From the NCBI RefSeq assembly GCF_020906515.1, contig NC_085850.1, positions 2,356,001 to 2,420,000 on the forward strand: 64,000 bases of DNA, written 5' to 3'. Made by a program: the position numbers and the translations under genes. The notes below the pieces were generated by a model. It was not told the origin of the DNA, did no database searches, and saw only the letters and a program-made list of their open reading frames with translations. The stretch comes from Vanrija pseudolonga. Its lineage: Eukaryota > Basidiomycota > Tremellomycetes > Trichosporonales > Trichosporonaceae. Positions 55,359 through 64,000 of the stretch are shown one piece after another (position 1 is the stretch's first letter; the number at the start of each line of letters is the position of its first letter).

Positions 55359-56051
55359 CTACCTACTCCCGGCCTCCGCGGCCGCAAGCACCGCCAGCTG
55401 ATGACGGCGTTTACGACTTTGCCTCTTACGGCGGTTATTGCTGCCGAGCTTCTTCAGGCGCGTAGCCACGGACTGCCCCTGCTCTCCGGCGGTGAAGATG
55501 TCGTCGACACGGCCGAGCTCGGAGTCGATGTCGTTCTCTAGGCCTGCAATGGCCGACATAATCACCCTAAAGCTCTTGGCGCCGACGCTACGTCGCTTGA
55601 CCTTACGCAGGTCCCTCTTCATCGACTTGATTTCTGCCATGATATCGCGCAGTGTGGCTGGCGTTAGTGGTGACCTTGTTGAGCACTCACGTTCTGGTGA
55701 TCGCGCACGCGGATAGTGAGCGGCGAAGTGGGCGCCTGCCTCGAAGTCTGGAGTGCCCTCGTTGAACGACCCTGGTTGACTCGATCCAGGTGACACTGGC
55801 TCTTGCTTGATGCTTGGGGACTGGGAAGGTGCACCAGCTTCATCATCCGGTGCAGGGGGTGCCGTGGCAGGTGGGTTAGGCTGAGCGGCGGCTGTCGTCC
55901 CGCGGCGGCGCATGTTGCGTCCGTACTGCTCAGGCGCGAGGAGCGCTTGGAGCGTCGACCGATCTCCACTGTCATTGACAGTGGGGGATACTGGGCGACG
56001 GGCGGGGCGCGGGGAGCCCGAGGGGGTACGTGAGTCACGGTCGGCAGGCAT
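55359..56051 (-). CDS. Low-complexity/coiled-coil array gene D
   Basis: This is a 219-residue protein of unknown function. Exons are 56051-55691 and 55657-55359. The 33-nt intron is very short and in frame, with GTGAGT, CTAAC and CAG. I start at 56051 (MPADRDSR) because of its good context and because neighbours also begin MP; ATGs at 56129 and 56117 would add 26 and 22 residues. RSTLQALLAPEQYGRNMRRR carries the array motif. A Pro/Ser/Glu-rich stretch follows. After the phase-1 intron comes a helical part (ATLRDIMAEIKSMKRDLRKV) and a very basic end (RRKRQSRKRRHQLAV), which looks like a nuclear localisation signal. Confidence 0.72.
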   Translation of the reverse strand: MPADRDSRTPSGSPRPARRPVSPTVNDSGDRSTLQALLAPEQYGRNMRRRGTTAAAQPNPPATAPPAPDDEAGAPSQSPSIKQEPVSPGSSQPGSFNEGTPDFEAGAHFAAHYPRARSPERECSTRSPLTPATLRDIMAEIKSMKRDLRKVKRRSVGAKSFRVIMSAIAGLENDIDSELGRVDDIFTAGEQGQSVATRLKKLGSNNRRKRQSRKRRHQLAVLAAAEAGSR

Positions 56052-56637
56052 GGCTGTGTTCGCTGTTGCAGGTGTGAGGGAGTGAGAGGTTGCGTTCGAC
56101 GGCTGCTGGCGTGACATGACGGCAGGCATTTAAACATAGACTCCTGGGTAGGCTACCCCTCCTGAACCTTGCAATGTGCGAGGTGACGGCGTTGGACAAT
56201 GGCACCGCTGAGGTGACAACCAGTCAGCGTGTGATGAGTTGTATGGGAGCGTTGGTGGCGTACGAACAACCCATGTCGGCGCGATTGCCACAAATGATCG
56301 GCTTTGGCTGATGGTCGCCATTCGGATTTGCAGGTCACACGCCAGTGGAGCTATGCGTTCGGGCAATTGTCTGGCCTGGGGTAGTAAAGGCCATTGACTG
56401 AACGGCGAGCCAGGCCTGAGCGGCGGATACTTAGCGAATGAGGCCAGAGTGGCCGGATTCGAAAATTGCAACCTCCGACATATATTTTAGTTTCAGCCAT
56501 CCGCCTGCTGCTGGCTGGGCACCATAGGCTAGACCATCATCTCGCTGAGCTGTACATTGAACGGCACTGAGGAGAGGATAAGGTAATGCATGGATCGGGG
56601 ATACAGGTACAACACGGCAATCGTTGTAGCACGAGCC
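56052..56637. other. Spacer between array genes D and E
   Basis: 586 bp holding the promoter of gene D; no gene seen. Confidence 0.35.
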
Positions 56638-57137
56638 TTACAACACGACCTCAACCACTGGCTCCGTGTCCAAACGAGACAGGATCTCAAGAATAGCTGT
56701 AACCTTCGTGTTGGTGTTACGGGCGTGGAGTGCACTTGCGATCGCGATTGAGCGGACACTGTCTACCGTCTGCTGGATACGGTCGAGCTTGCGGTTGAGG
56801 GATGTGATCGACGTCTGGGTCGCCAGTCCGTCCATCTTGGCGCTCATCTCCTTCATGAGGGTGGCGAGGTCTTGTAGCTGTGGGTTGGAGGCTATGTAGG
56901 GTGTCAGCTGTGTTCGGTATACTCGCACTCACCAGCACCGGCAGCTTGGTCATTGCCAGCCTCACCGACCTCAGGCAGCGACATGGTGCGGGAGCGAGAG
57001 GGCGAAGGGTTGGGAGGAGTATCGCTGGTGGCGGTGACAGTGGGGCTTAAAGAACCGGGCTCCGTGGGCGAGGAGGACACCGATGGCGACTTGGGGAGGG
57101 AAGTGACAGAGAGAGTTGAGGAGCGACTAGGCGGCAT
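56638..57137 (-). CDS. Low-complexity/coiled-coil array gene E
   Basis: This is a 152-residue protein of unknown function and the smallest of the array. Exons are 57137-56933 and 56891-56638. Residues 1-68 are Ser/Pro/Thr-rich (MPPSRSSTLSVTSLPKSPSV). A phase-1 intron sits at AAGAG/ASNPQ. The second exon is a coiled coil (LQDLATLMKEMSAKMDGLAT, then LNRKLDRIQQTVDSVRSIAI). The YGRN motif is absent. Confidence 0.72.
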
Positions 57138-57644
57138 GTTGCTTGGTGAGTTGGTTGAGGATGAGTTGGATGAAGGTGAGAAGAAAGAAGGCGCACCTGT
57201 TTATAGTAGCCTGGTCTTGGTTCACCGCTTCGTCCACGGGGCGATGTCCGCGGCAGCAATGATGCGGGCAATGATAGGGGCGTCCCAAGAGCCGCCTTGT
57301 TGTTGAAGGTTGAGGAACTGATACTGGGTAGAGATTGATGTAATCAGCAGCACGCTCGACCGGGCCACTTGCCACTGCGCCACAACCTCCATCAAGCATG
57401 GTTGATGCGCAGTCAAACAATGCCGCAAGTGGCGATGACACCACACAATAGGTGCCGAAGCGATGCGATCACCGCGATTTGTGCACCACGTCCGTGCACA
57501 CATGCGACGCGAGGCTGACGAGACAAAAGGCGCAGAGGCTACGCGCCGATCCACACATGCACAAAGGTCATTACATTCATCGTGGCAGCAAACAATACCG
57601 GACTCCACCCGCTCGCCCTCGCACCACCCACAACACTGCGTCTC
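57138..57644. other. Spacer between array genes E and F
   Basis: 507 bp holding the promoter of gene E; no gene seen. Confidence 0.35.
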
Positions 57645-58594
57645 CTACTCGTCGTCGTCGTCGTCGTCGTCGTCGTCATCCTCCTCAACACCCGAGTCCG
57701 AGTCCGAGTCCGAGTCCGAGTCCGAGTCCGAGTCCGAGTCCGTCTCCATGTCCGTCTCCTCCTCCATTTCCTCCTCCGACTCGTCGTGGTCGTCGTCGTC
57801 GTCGTCGTCGTTGGCAGCAGCGGCGGCGGCAGCAGCGTCCTGAGCGGCGACCAACTGGGCCGCAAAGTCCTGTGTGACCATGGTGCCGATGATTTGGACA
57901 GCCTGCGACTGGACGGTGGCCTGGTCGACGAGACTGAGCATCAGCGCCCATACCACTGACCCAACTCACTGTCCGATCATGGTCTCGAAGTCGTCCTCGA
58001 CCTCCTTGAACTCGCCGTACCAGCCGTTGAGGAGATCCTCCGAGTCGATCACCGTCTTGCGGATGCGCTTCATCATGGGGCGCATGAAGTTGACCGAGTC
58101 GCGGATGATGTCCACGCTGGCATTCATGGGCGAGACGGTGTTCCAGACGTCGGCGACTTCGCGGACAAGCTCGAACTTGGCGGCATTGGTGTTAGCCGTC
58201 AGCTCATCCTTGGCGGTGTCGATGTGGGCCGTGAGCTCGTCCTTGGCGGTGTCGATGTGGGCTTTGAGCTGGCGCTTGAGCTTGTTAATGTGGCCCTTGA
58301 CCTTGGTGTCTTGGTCGGCGAGCTTCTCGTCGATGTGAGCCTTGAGCTGCTCGACGATGGTAGCTGCGGTTGTTAGACGGAAGGTATGTGCTACACGCTC
58401 TCCCACTCACCAGCAAGATTGTCGTTCTGCGCATTGCGGGGAGCAGCACGGCGACGACCGCGAGCAGTAGGGGCGGCGGCAGCGTTGGGCTGCTGGCGGT
58501 TGGCGGCCTTCTTGGCCTTACGGGCGGCCCTCTTGGGCTTCGGGGCCGGGTCGTACCTCTGGGGGGCCTTAGAGTTGCGCTGTGGACGGGTCAT
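57645..58594 (-). CDS. Low-complexity/coiled-coil array gene F (basic head, acidic tail)
   Basis: This is a 288-residue protein of unknown function. Exons are 58594-58411, 58363-57970 and 57933-57645. The head is strongly basic (KPKRAARKAKKAANRQQ, ARGRRRAAPRN). A phase-1 intron sits at NLA/ATIVEQ. The coiled coil contains a near-perfect repeat of HIDTAKDELTA. The tail is Asp/Glu/Ser only (DSDSDSDS, then a run of Asp), encoded by hexamer and trinucleotide repeats. The charge split resembles histone chaperones or nucleolar proteins, but no domain supports that. Confidence 0.74.
57694..57741 (-). repeat. GAGTCC hexamer repeat, about eight copies
   Basis: Eight uninterrupted plus-strand GAGTCC units encode the (Asp-Ser)n part of gene F. 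It is flanked by GTC/TCG trinucleotide runs that encode poly-Asp. The array is likely to vary in length. Confidence 0.85.
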
Positions 58595-59538
58595 GTCTGT
58601 GATAGTAGATTTGGGTATGTGAATGTGAGTGAGAAGGTGGGGAGTTGTGACAGAAGCAGGGGGTCGCAGGCTGGCTTTTGAGCAGCACTCGAAGCTGCTA
58701 AGCCGCGATCTCCCATCAGAACAAAGGGTGAGGCGTGCAGTGTTGGTCGAAGCTGAAAGGGTCGATGGACAATGGGTGAGTAACTTGAGGTCGTGATCGT
58801 GTCGGTGAGTGGTGTGGTTCAACGTGGGGACAATGAACCGGACGGGGCGAGACATGACACACACACACACCGCACGCGGATGGCCCTGAGTAACACACAC
58901 ACACACACCGTGTACACTGGCCACGAAGAGCCCCTATTGTCAGCAGTACTAATGTTCTGTCAGCTCCTCGAGGCGAGCCTCGTTGGTCGAGGCAGTGGCT
59001 TCGCGTTGTTGCAAGCTTCCTGGCCCCGCCTCATGGCGATGGCGCAGCGGGGCGGAGGATCAGGAGCTGGTAAAAGGATAAAGGGAAAAGATTGACAAGA
59101 CAATCTATTGTCTTTCTCTTGGCCCCTACCTGTCCTCGTCGCCGCGCTGTCATGTTGCTCGAGTGAGGGAGAGGATGAGGCGACGAAGAGGGCCGTTGAA
59201 GTATCCACCTGGTGCCCACATCGACCCGGTTGTTGACATGATTTGATCATGACGTCACTTTCCACGTGGGGTGACCCTGTCCACGTGATTTTCCCTGAAA
59301 AGTCCCGATCGCTCAGTGGCTGTTGCCCAAACAAAGTCTTGTCACATCCTGCAGGCAGGCAGAGGTTAGCCCGTCTGGCCTGCCTTCTCGTCTCGCAGCG
59401 CGCTGCCAAGGCAACCCCTTGGCCCATCACACCACATTTGAAGGTTTGAGTCTTTCATCGTCGCTTCGTCTCTCTCTACACTACCTCATCAACCTCGTTC
59501 ATCCGCCACCAGGGCCACCCGCCCGTCCAACGACCACG
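58595..59538. other. Divergent intergenic region with CA microsatellites
   Basis: About 940 bp between array gene F and the PNS1-like gene. Two short CA repeats lie near 58856-58872 and 58892-58908. The last 80 nt before 59539 are pyrimidine-rich (CGTCTCTCTCTACACTACC). No gene seen. Confidence 0.45.
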
Positions 59539-61679
59539 ATGAGCGCCAACGCATACTACAATGGCGGGCAGCAGCAATACCAGCCGCCGGCCCAGCCGTA
59601 CCAGCCCATCGACCCCAACCAGAAGCAGGGGTACGACATGAAGGGCTCGCAGCCGTACGCGCAGGGCGCCGGCCAGTCGTACGCCGCCCCATCGTACCCC
59701 CCACCGCACCAGCAGCAGCAGCAGATCGACGCCGAGTACGGTGGCGACAAGAACTGGGGAGACACGGCTCCACACTCCCAGCAGACGCAGGAGACGGGCG
59801 CGCGCTTCAACCCCAAGACGCGTCTCAACGACCCCATCTTCCTCGTCCTCTTCATCGCCAACCTCGTCGGCTGGGCTGTCGTCTCGGCCATCGCAATCCG
59901 CACGTTCGTGCAGTACAACGGCCTGGGCGGCGGCCTCGGTAACGCCAACGAGGGCGGCACGGGCTCGAGCATCACCCTCAACTAGTGAGTCGCGACATAC
60001 TAGCAACGACTGACGCATCCAGTCACACGGTCTACCTCCTTCTCTGCGTCTGCGGTCTTTCGCTCGCCGTCGCTTTCATTTGGCTTCTGGTGCGTGCCAA
60101 GCCGGGCTGCGCGAGTGCCGCTGGTGGAGGTGGCGTTGTCAATGGAGGCGGTGTGGTCGCACGGACACTGACATCATCGTGCCCAGTTTGTCCGCACGTT
60201 CACCAAGATCATCATGGAGGTCACTCTTGCGCTCACCATGATCCTCAACATTGGTATCTGCATCTGTGAGTGGAATCAAGCACAGCTCGGAGTGGTTTTC
60301 AATCGCGCCGTTTTCGCGTCACGGGCCCGGGCTTCCGAAAGTCACGGCTCAGGGTGGCGTGTCAACCCTTGGTGTCCCGCAACGTCAGGGAGTGTGATGA
60401 TGAGCGCGAATGATTTCCGCCGAGTCCGAGATGCACGCCGAACAGAACGCTGACAGCCTGCGTAGGGTACTTCATCACCAAGTGTACGTGCACTGCTGAA
60501 TCGGATGTCTCCAGCCCCCGCTAACGCGCACAGACTGGTCAGGAGCCATCATCTTCGCTGTGATCGCCGTCTTCTCGGTGCTGTCGTACTTCTTCATGCG
60601 CAAGAGGTGAGAAAGGCGCATGGCAGACCCGTGCTAATACCCAGGATCCCGTTCACGAAGCTCCTCGTTCAGACAGTCATCGATGTTAGCAAGCACCACC
60701 CCTCGGTCTACTTTGTCGTCATCATCGGCCTGATCATCGAGGCCGCCCTTAGTGTCTGGTACTCGTTCACCATCATTGCCATCTACGTCAAGTGGACGCC
60801 CAACTCGGCTGCCTGCGTGAGCAGCAACTCGTGTTCGCAGGGCAAGGTCATTGGCTTGATTGTGTACTCGACCTTCTCCTTCTTCTGGACCAGCCAGGTG
60901 GTTGCCAATATCGTGCTCTGCACCCTCGCCGGCGGCGTCTACGGAGGTGAGGACATGCAACCCACGAGTTGCTGACACCCACAGGATGGTACTACTACGG
61001 CCCCCGCATGAACGATGGCACAGGTCTCCCCAAGAATGCTTCATGGAAAGCCATGCTCCGTGCCTGCACCGTCTCGCTTGGCTCGATTGCCTTCGGTTCG
61101 CTCATCGTCACCCTTCTTGAGCTCCTCGAGGCCTTCTTCCGGATGCTCCAGCAATCCGAGTCGAGCCAGGGCGACACTGTCGGCGCAATCCTTGCTTGCT
61201 GCGCCGCATGCTGTGTCTCGTGTATCCGCGGCCTCGTCGAGTGGTTCAACAAGTACGCCTACATTGAGATTTCGCTTTACGGCAAGGCCTACATCCCCGC
61301 TGCCAAGGACACGTGGAAGCTGCTCAAGGACCGCGGTATCGATGCGCTCGTCAACGACTCGCTGGTCAGCATCCTCATCATGTGGGGCTCGTACATCAAC
61401 GGCTTCCTGTGCGGCCTGTTTGCGTACGTTTATCTGCGCTTCACCAAGCCGTCGTACAACGCCAAGGGACAGTACACTGCGCCGGTCATTCTGTTCTCGT
61501 TTGTGATCGGCATCAACTTGTCCGTCACGATCGGCCGTGCCCTCGACGCCGGCGTGTCGACGATCTTTGTCGGCCTCGGCGAGCACCCCATGGTCCTTGC
61601 TCAGCGCGCTCCCGTGCTGTTCGAGCTCATCCGCCAGCGGTACCCCCGTGTCGTCCAGGGCGTGCCCCAAAACTACTAA
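59539..61679 (+). CDS. PNS1: PNS1/choline transporter-like (CTL, SLC44) membrane protein
   Basis: This is a 559-residue plasma-membrane protein of the CTL family. Exons are 59539-59984, 60023-60089, 60187-60265, 60466-60483, 60534-60606, 60645-60946 and 60985-61679. The N-terminus is Tyr/Gln/Pro-rich, as in yeast Pns1. About ten membrane segments follow. Family blocks include NDPIFLVLFIANLVGWA, WYYYGPRMNDGTGLPKNASW, NKYAYIEISLYGKAYIPAAK and DALVNDSLVSILIMWGSYIN. The fourth exon has only 18 nt and encodes WYFITK with its neighbours. Animal members move choline, but yeast Pns1 does not clearly do so, so the substrate is left open. Confidence 0.94.
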
Positions 61680-62160
61680 TTCACGCCAGCGTCCATAGAT
61701 GCGATACACGAAGTATGACGACTTAATGCATGACTTGAGTGGTGGTAGAGTGGGGTAGTAGAGTGGGGTGGCAGAGTGGGGCGAGGGCATTGTTGATTCC
61801 AGGTTGCAGTGGGTCAACAATGCGCGTCTCCGCGACAACTCGGCCGTCCTGCACCTGTACATACATGCCATGTGTGAAGCACGGCCCTGGTCCGTTCCGA
61901 GAGCACCGTACGTGCCGGTGCCTCGGTAAACCGCATACTGCAGGTCTATCGGCGACATGATGCCGGTTTCCAACTCATCCGCAGAATCGGCCCGTTGATT
62001 AGTAAGCCGAAAGTTCAGAGTTGGTGGACGCGACCTCCACATAGATGATCATCCGCAGCCTCATCGGAGCAGCATATAAGGCGAAGGGTGGATGCACGAG
62101 AAGCAGCACAGCACGACCGCACACCTCCCACACACAAGCAAGCACAACGCACACACCACC
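61680..62160. promoter_or_regulatory. Intergenic region and promoter of the tautomerase gene
   Basis: 480 bp. A triple GTAGAGTGGGGT/GCAGAGTGGGGC repeat lies at about 61744-61784. TATAAGG at 62075-62081 is some 80 nt upstream of the ATG at 62161. No other gene seen. Confidence 0.45.
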
Positions 62161-62610
62161 ATGCCCACCTACGTCGCCAAAGTCCCCGCCGGCCTCCTCA
62201 ACGCCGCCCAGAAGCTGGCCATGGCACGCGCCATCGCGAAGCGCCACGTCGAAGCTTCCGGCACGCCAAAGTTCATGTCACAGGTCCTGATCGACGAGGA
62301 CAGCCCGACAGCGCTGCGCTTCGTGGGCGGCGAGCCCGTCGGCGAGGCCGACCCCAAGGGCCATATCTGGATCCGCGCCGACATCAAGGCCGGCCGCCCC
62401 GCCGAATTCAAGAAGAACCTCATGTTCAACATTATCAACGACGTCTCGCAGATCACAGGCGTGCGCAAGGAGTTTGTCTGGGTCTACCTCAACGACCTTC
62501 TTCCCGACGGGGTGGTCGAGTTTGGCCAGGTCCTCTATAAGGGTCCTGAAGACCAGGCCGGGTGGATCGCCTCCCTGCCGGAGGACATTCGCGCCAAGCT
62601 TGGAAAGTAA
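62161..62610 (+). CDS. Tautomerase superfamily protein, cis-CaaD-like
   Basis: This is an intronless 149-residue enzyme of the tautomerase superfamily. It resembles the cis-3-chloroacrylic acid dehalogenase (cis-CaaD) group in length and motifs. The start MPTYVAKV exposes the catalytic Pro once Met is removed. His29, the Tyr in VWVYLNDLLP and the Glu in DGVVEFGQVLYKGP match cis-CaaD His28, Tyr103 and Glu114. In the HREGRS position this protein has IKAGRP, so the second Arg is kept (Arg79) but the first appears as Lys76. Fungal members often act as promiscuous tautomerases or hydratases with unknown natural substrates. Confidence 0.85.
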   Translation: MPTYVAKVPAGLLNAAQKLAMARAIAKRHVEASGTPKFMSQVLIDEDSPTALRFVGGEPVGEADPKGHIWIRADIKAGRPAEFKKNLMFNIINDVSQITGVRKEFVWVYLNDLLPDGVVEFGQVLYKGPEDQAGWIASLPEDIRAKLGK

Positions 62611-62751
62611 TTGGAGATTGTAGGCAGCCGACAGTATGAAGGAAATGATGCCAAGACGTGCTTCATTCACAACGGATTCATCGCCACTTGACTTGACTAG
62701 ACTTGGTTCTCCTCCATTTCAAAGACACTGCTGCCCGGGTCCGACTCGTTC

Positions 62752-63990
62752 TCACTCATTCCGACCGAACACATTGAAGTAGCTGGCAAAGTGATCATAG
62801 AGATACTGCGACATTAGTATCTGTGTGAAGTGCAGCCCCTCACCGCAGCCCAGTCCTTCTCGGCCTGGTTGGTCGGCTTGGGCGTGACCTGGATCTTTCC
62901 AGAGGCGAATTCGGGGTCGGCCACCTTCTTCTTGTATCCGAGAATGGTCTTGTGGAACGTCGCTGCAGAACGTCAGTAAGCTTTGGACATGATGTGTGCC
63001 ACATACCGTCGTCAGTTGCGTAGGTAAGCTCTGCACGCGTCAGCTGCGGCAACTGACTTGCAACTCACTGGCCTTGGTGTCCTTCTTGACGTCGAACGCT
63101 ACGCTACCGTCCCCGAGGTTCATGCTGGGGTCAGCTGCTTCTAGCGTGATACTTACCGGAGGCGCACAGGGTCCGGCTTCTCGCCCTTGATGACAAAATC
63201 GTAGATCTCGCCGGGCTTGGTCTACTGATCAGTATAGTGATCGAGACCCGTGGCCTACCTCGGACACGAAGCTGTTCTTGATACTGTCCGATTCAGGGTC
63301 CCAGAAAGCGCGGATGGAGAAGTAGATCTTCTGCCGGATGTTGAGTACTGATCTGGAGGGTCTGGAGGACTTAGCACTCACGAGGAAGTCATCCCCGCTC
63401 TCTGTAAGACCGAGCTTCGCCACTTGCGCCTTGATGCCCTTGTCTCCGTCGACCTGGTACGCCGCCCAGGTGAGGGAGTCGAGGTCAATCTGGGCGTAAG
63501 CTGCGTTTGACGGCTCGACTCACGCCGACTTTCTCCTGGGACTTCTTGTCAGGCCCCCCGGAAAGGAGCTCCCACTCGTCGAGGTTTTGCGATGACCACT
63601 GGTCGTTTTGGGTAATGAAGTCGACGAACGTGTCTTGGGTCAGCAAGCCCTGCGCCAGTCATACGTACCTTCGTCGCCCTGGAGAGCGTACACCTCTGTC
63701 TTGTTAGCCATACATGAGGCAGTACTTGAAGCAGGACTCACTCGTGCCCTTCTTGACCGAGTCCTTAGAGTACGTAAACGTCCCCGCGTTGGCGAGGAGG
63801 CTCAGCATCGGCTGGTACCCCCCGCGCTCCGCCACAGTGCCGGGCGACCCGTTGACGTCCCAGTCGTAGTCTAGGACAAATACAAACGTTACGACAGCCT
63901 GAGTCAGCTTCCATCAAAGTGTGCACTCACAGAGCGCGCCCATGCGGTTTTCCCAAACTTGTCCATTGTCGTGAGTTTGCCCACGAGTGT
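62752..63990 (-). CDS. Unidentified many-exon gene, 5' end outside the window
   Basis: This is a partial gene of about ten small exons ending at the stop 62752-62754. The first exon seen starts at 63990, right after a CTAACAACAG acceptor at the window edge. Joined exons give a soluble-looking protein of about 270 residues with parts such as NGQVWENRMGALYYDWDVNG, LLANAGTFTYSKDSVKKG, IYFSIRAFWDPESDSIKN, IYDFVIKGEKPDPV and a C-terminal YLYDHFASYFNVFGRNE. Introns are 35-60 nt with GTGAGT or GTAAGT donors and CTGAC branch sites, and every join keeps frame. I do not recognise the family. Confidence 0.65.
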
Positions 63991-64000
63991 CTGTTGTTAG

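Noticed and set aside
49771-58594. Coiled-coil array as remnants of gag genes of LTR elements
   Set aside because: No polymerase, protease or integrase motifs, no terminal repeats, intact frames with conserved host-type introns and regular spacing.
1-64000. tRNA, rRNA, CRISPR or riboswitch features
   Set aside because: No T-loop GGTTCGAATCC-like core, rRNA block, spaced repeats or riboswitch core was seen by eye; a tRNAscan-SE or Infernal run would settle this.

Overview
The window reads as nuclear DNA of a basidiomycete yeast. Genes are dense and GC-rich. They are split by very short introns (33 to about 100 nt) with GTGAGT-type donors, a CTGAC/CTAAC branch site and CCAG acceptors. A hybrid kinase with two kinase and two receiver modules points to Tremellomycetes. 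I lean to Trichosporonales (Trichosporon/Cutaneotrichosporon/Apiotrichum relatives); this is inference, since no marker gene proves it. I saw no tRNA, rRNA, CRISPR array or transposon.

Left part (0.2-24 kb). An Mpv17/Sym1-like membrane protein is followed by what looks like a catabolic cluster for a uronic-acid polysaccharide: a Dal5-type MFS transporter, a secreted family 8 polysaccharide lyase (PL8), a Zn2Cys6 regulator, an intracellular family 88 unsaturated glucuronyl hydrolase (GH88), and two more Dal5-type transporters. The logic closes: PL8 cuts outside the cell and leaves unsaturated uronic ends, a transporter imports the product, GH88 splits it inside, and the regulator sits between the two enzymes. 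A short fungal protein of unknown function lies inside this block, and its paralogue lies at 23.5-24.2 kb, beyond a divergent class V-like myosin.

Middle (25.7-41.5 kb). A dual hybrid histidine kinase (Tco2-like) is followed by a phenylacetate/homogentisate cluster: a CYP504-like P450, homogentisate 1,2-dioxygenase, maleylacetoacetate isomerase, fumarylacetoacetase and a Zn2Cys6 regulator. Together they would turn phenylacetate, hydroxyphenylacetate or tyrosine-derived homogentisate into fumarate and acetoacetate. The hmgA-maiA gap carries a cluster of GCTTGATCT repeats.

Right part (42-64 kb). A large helical-repeat protein of unknown function and an HPP membrane protein come first. Between 49.8 and 58.6 kb lie six same-strand genes, each with a low-complexity N-terminal half and a coiled-coil C-terminal half. 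Four share a phase-1 intron at the junction, and three share an S(T/S)LxAL...YGR motif. I read them as a tandemly expanded, fast-diverging family that I cannot match to any described one. After them come a PNS1/CTL-type transporter, a cis-CaaD-like tautomerase and an unidentified many-exon gene that runs off the right edge.
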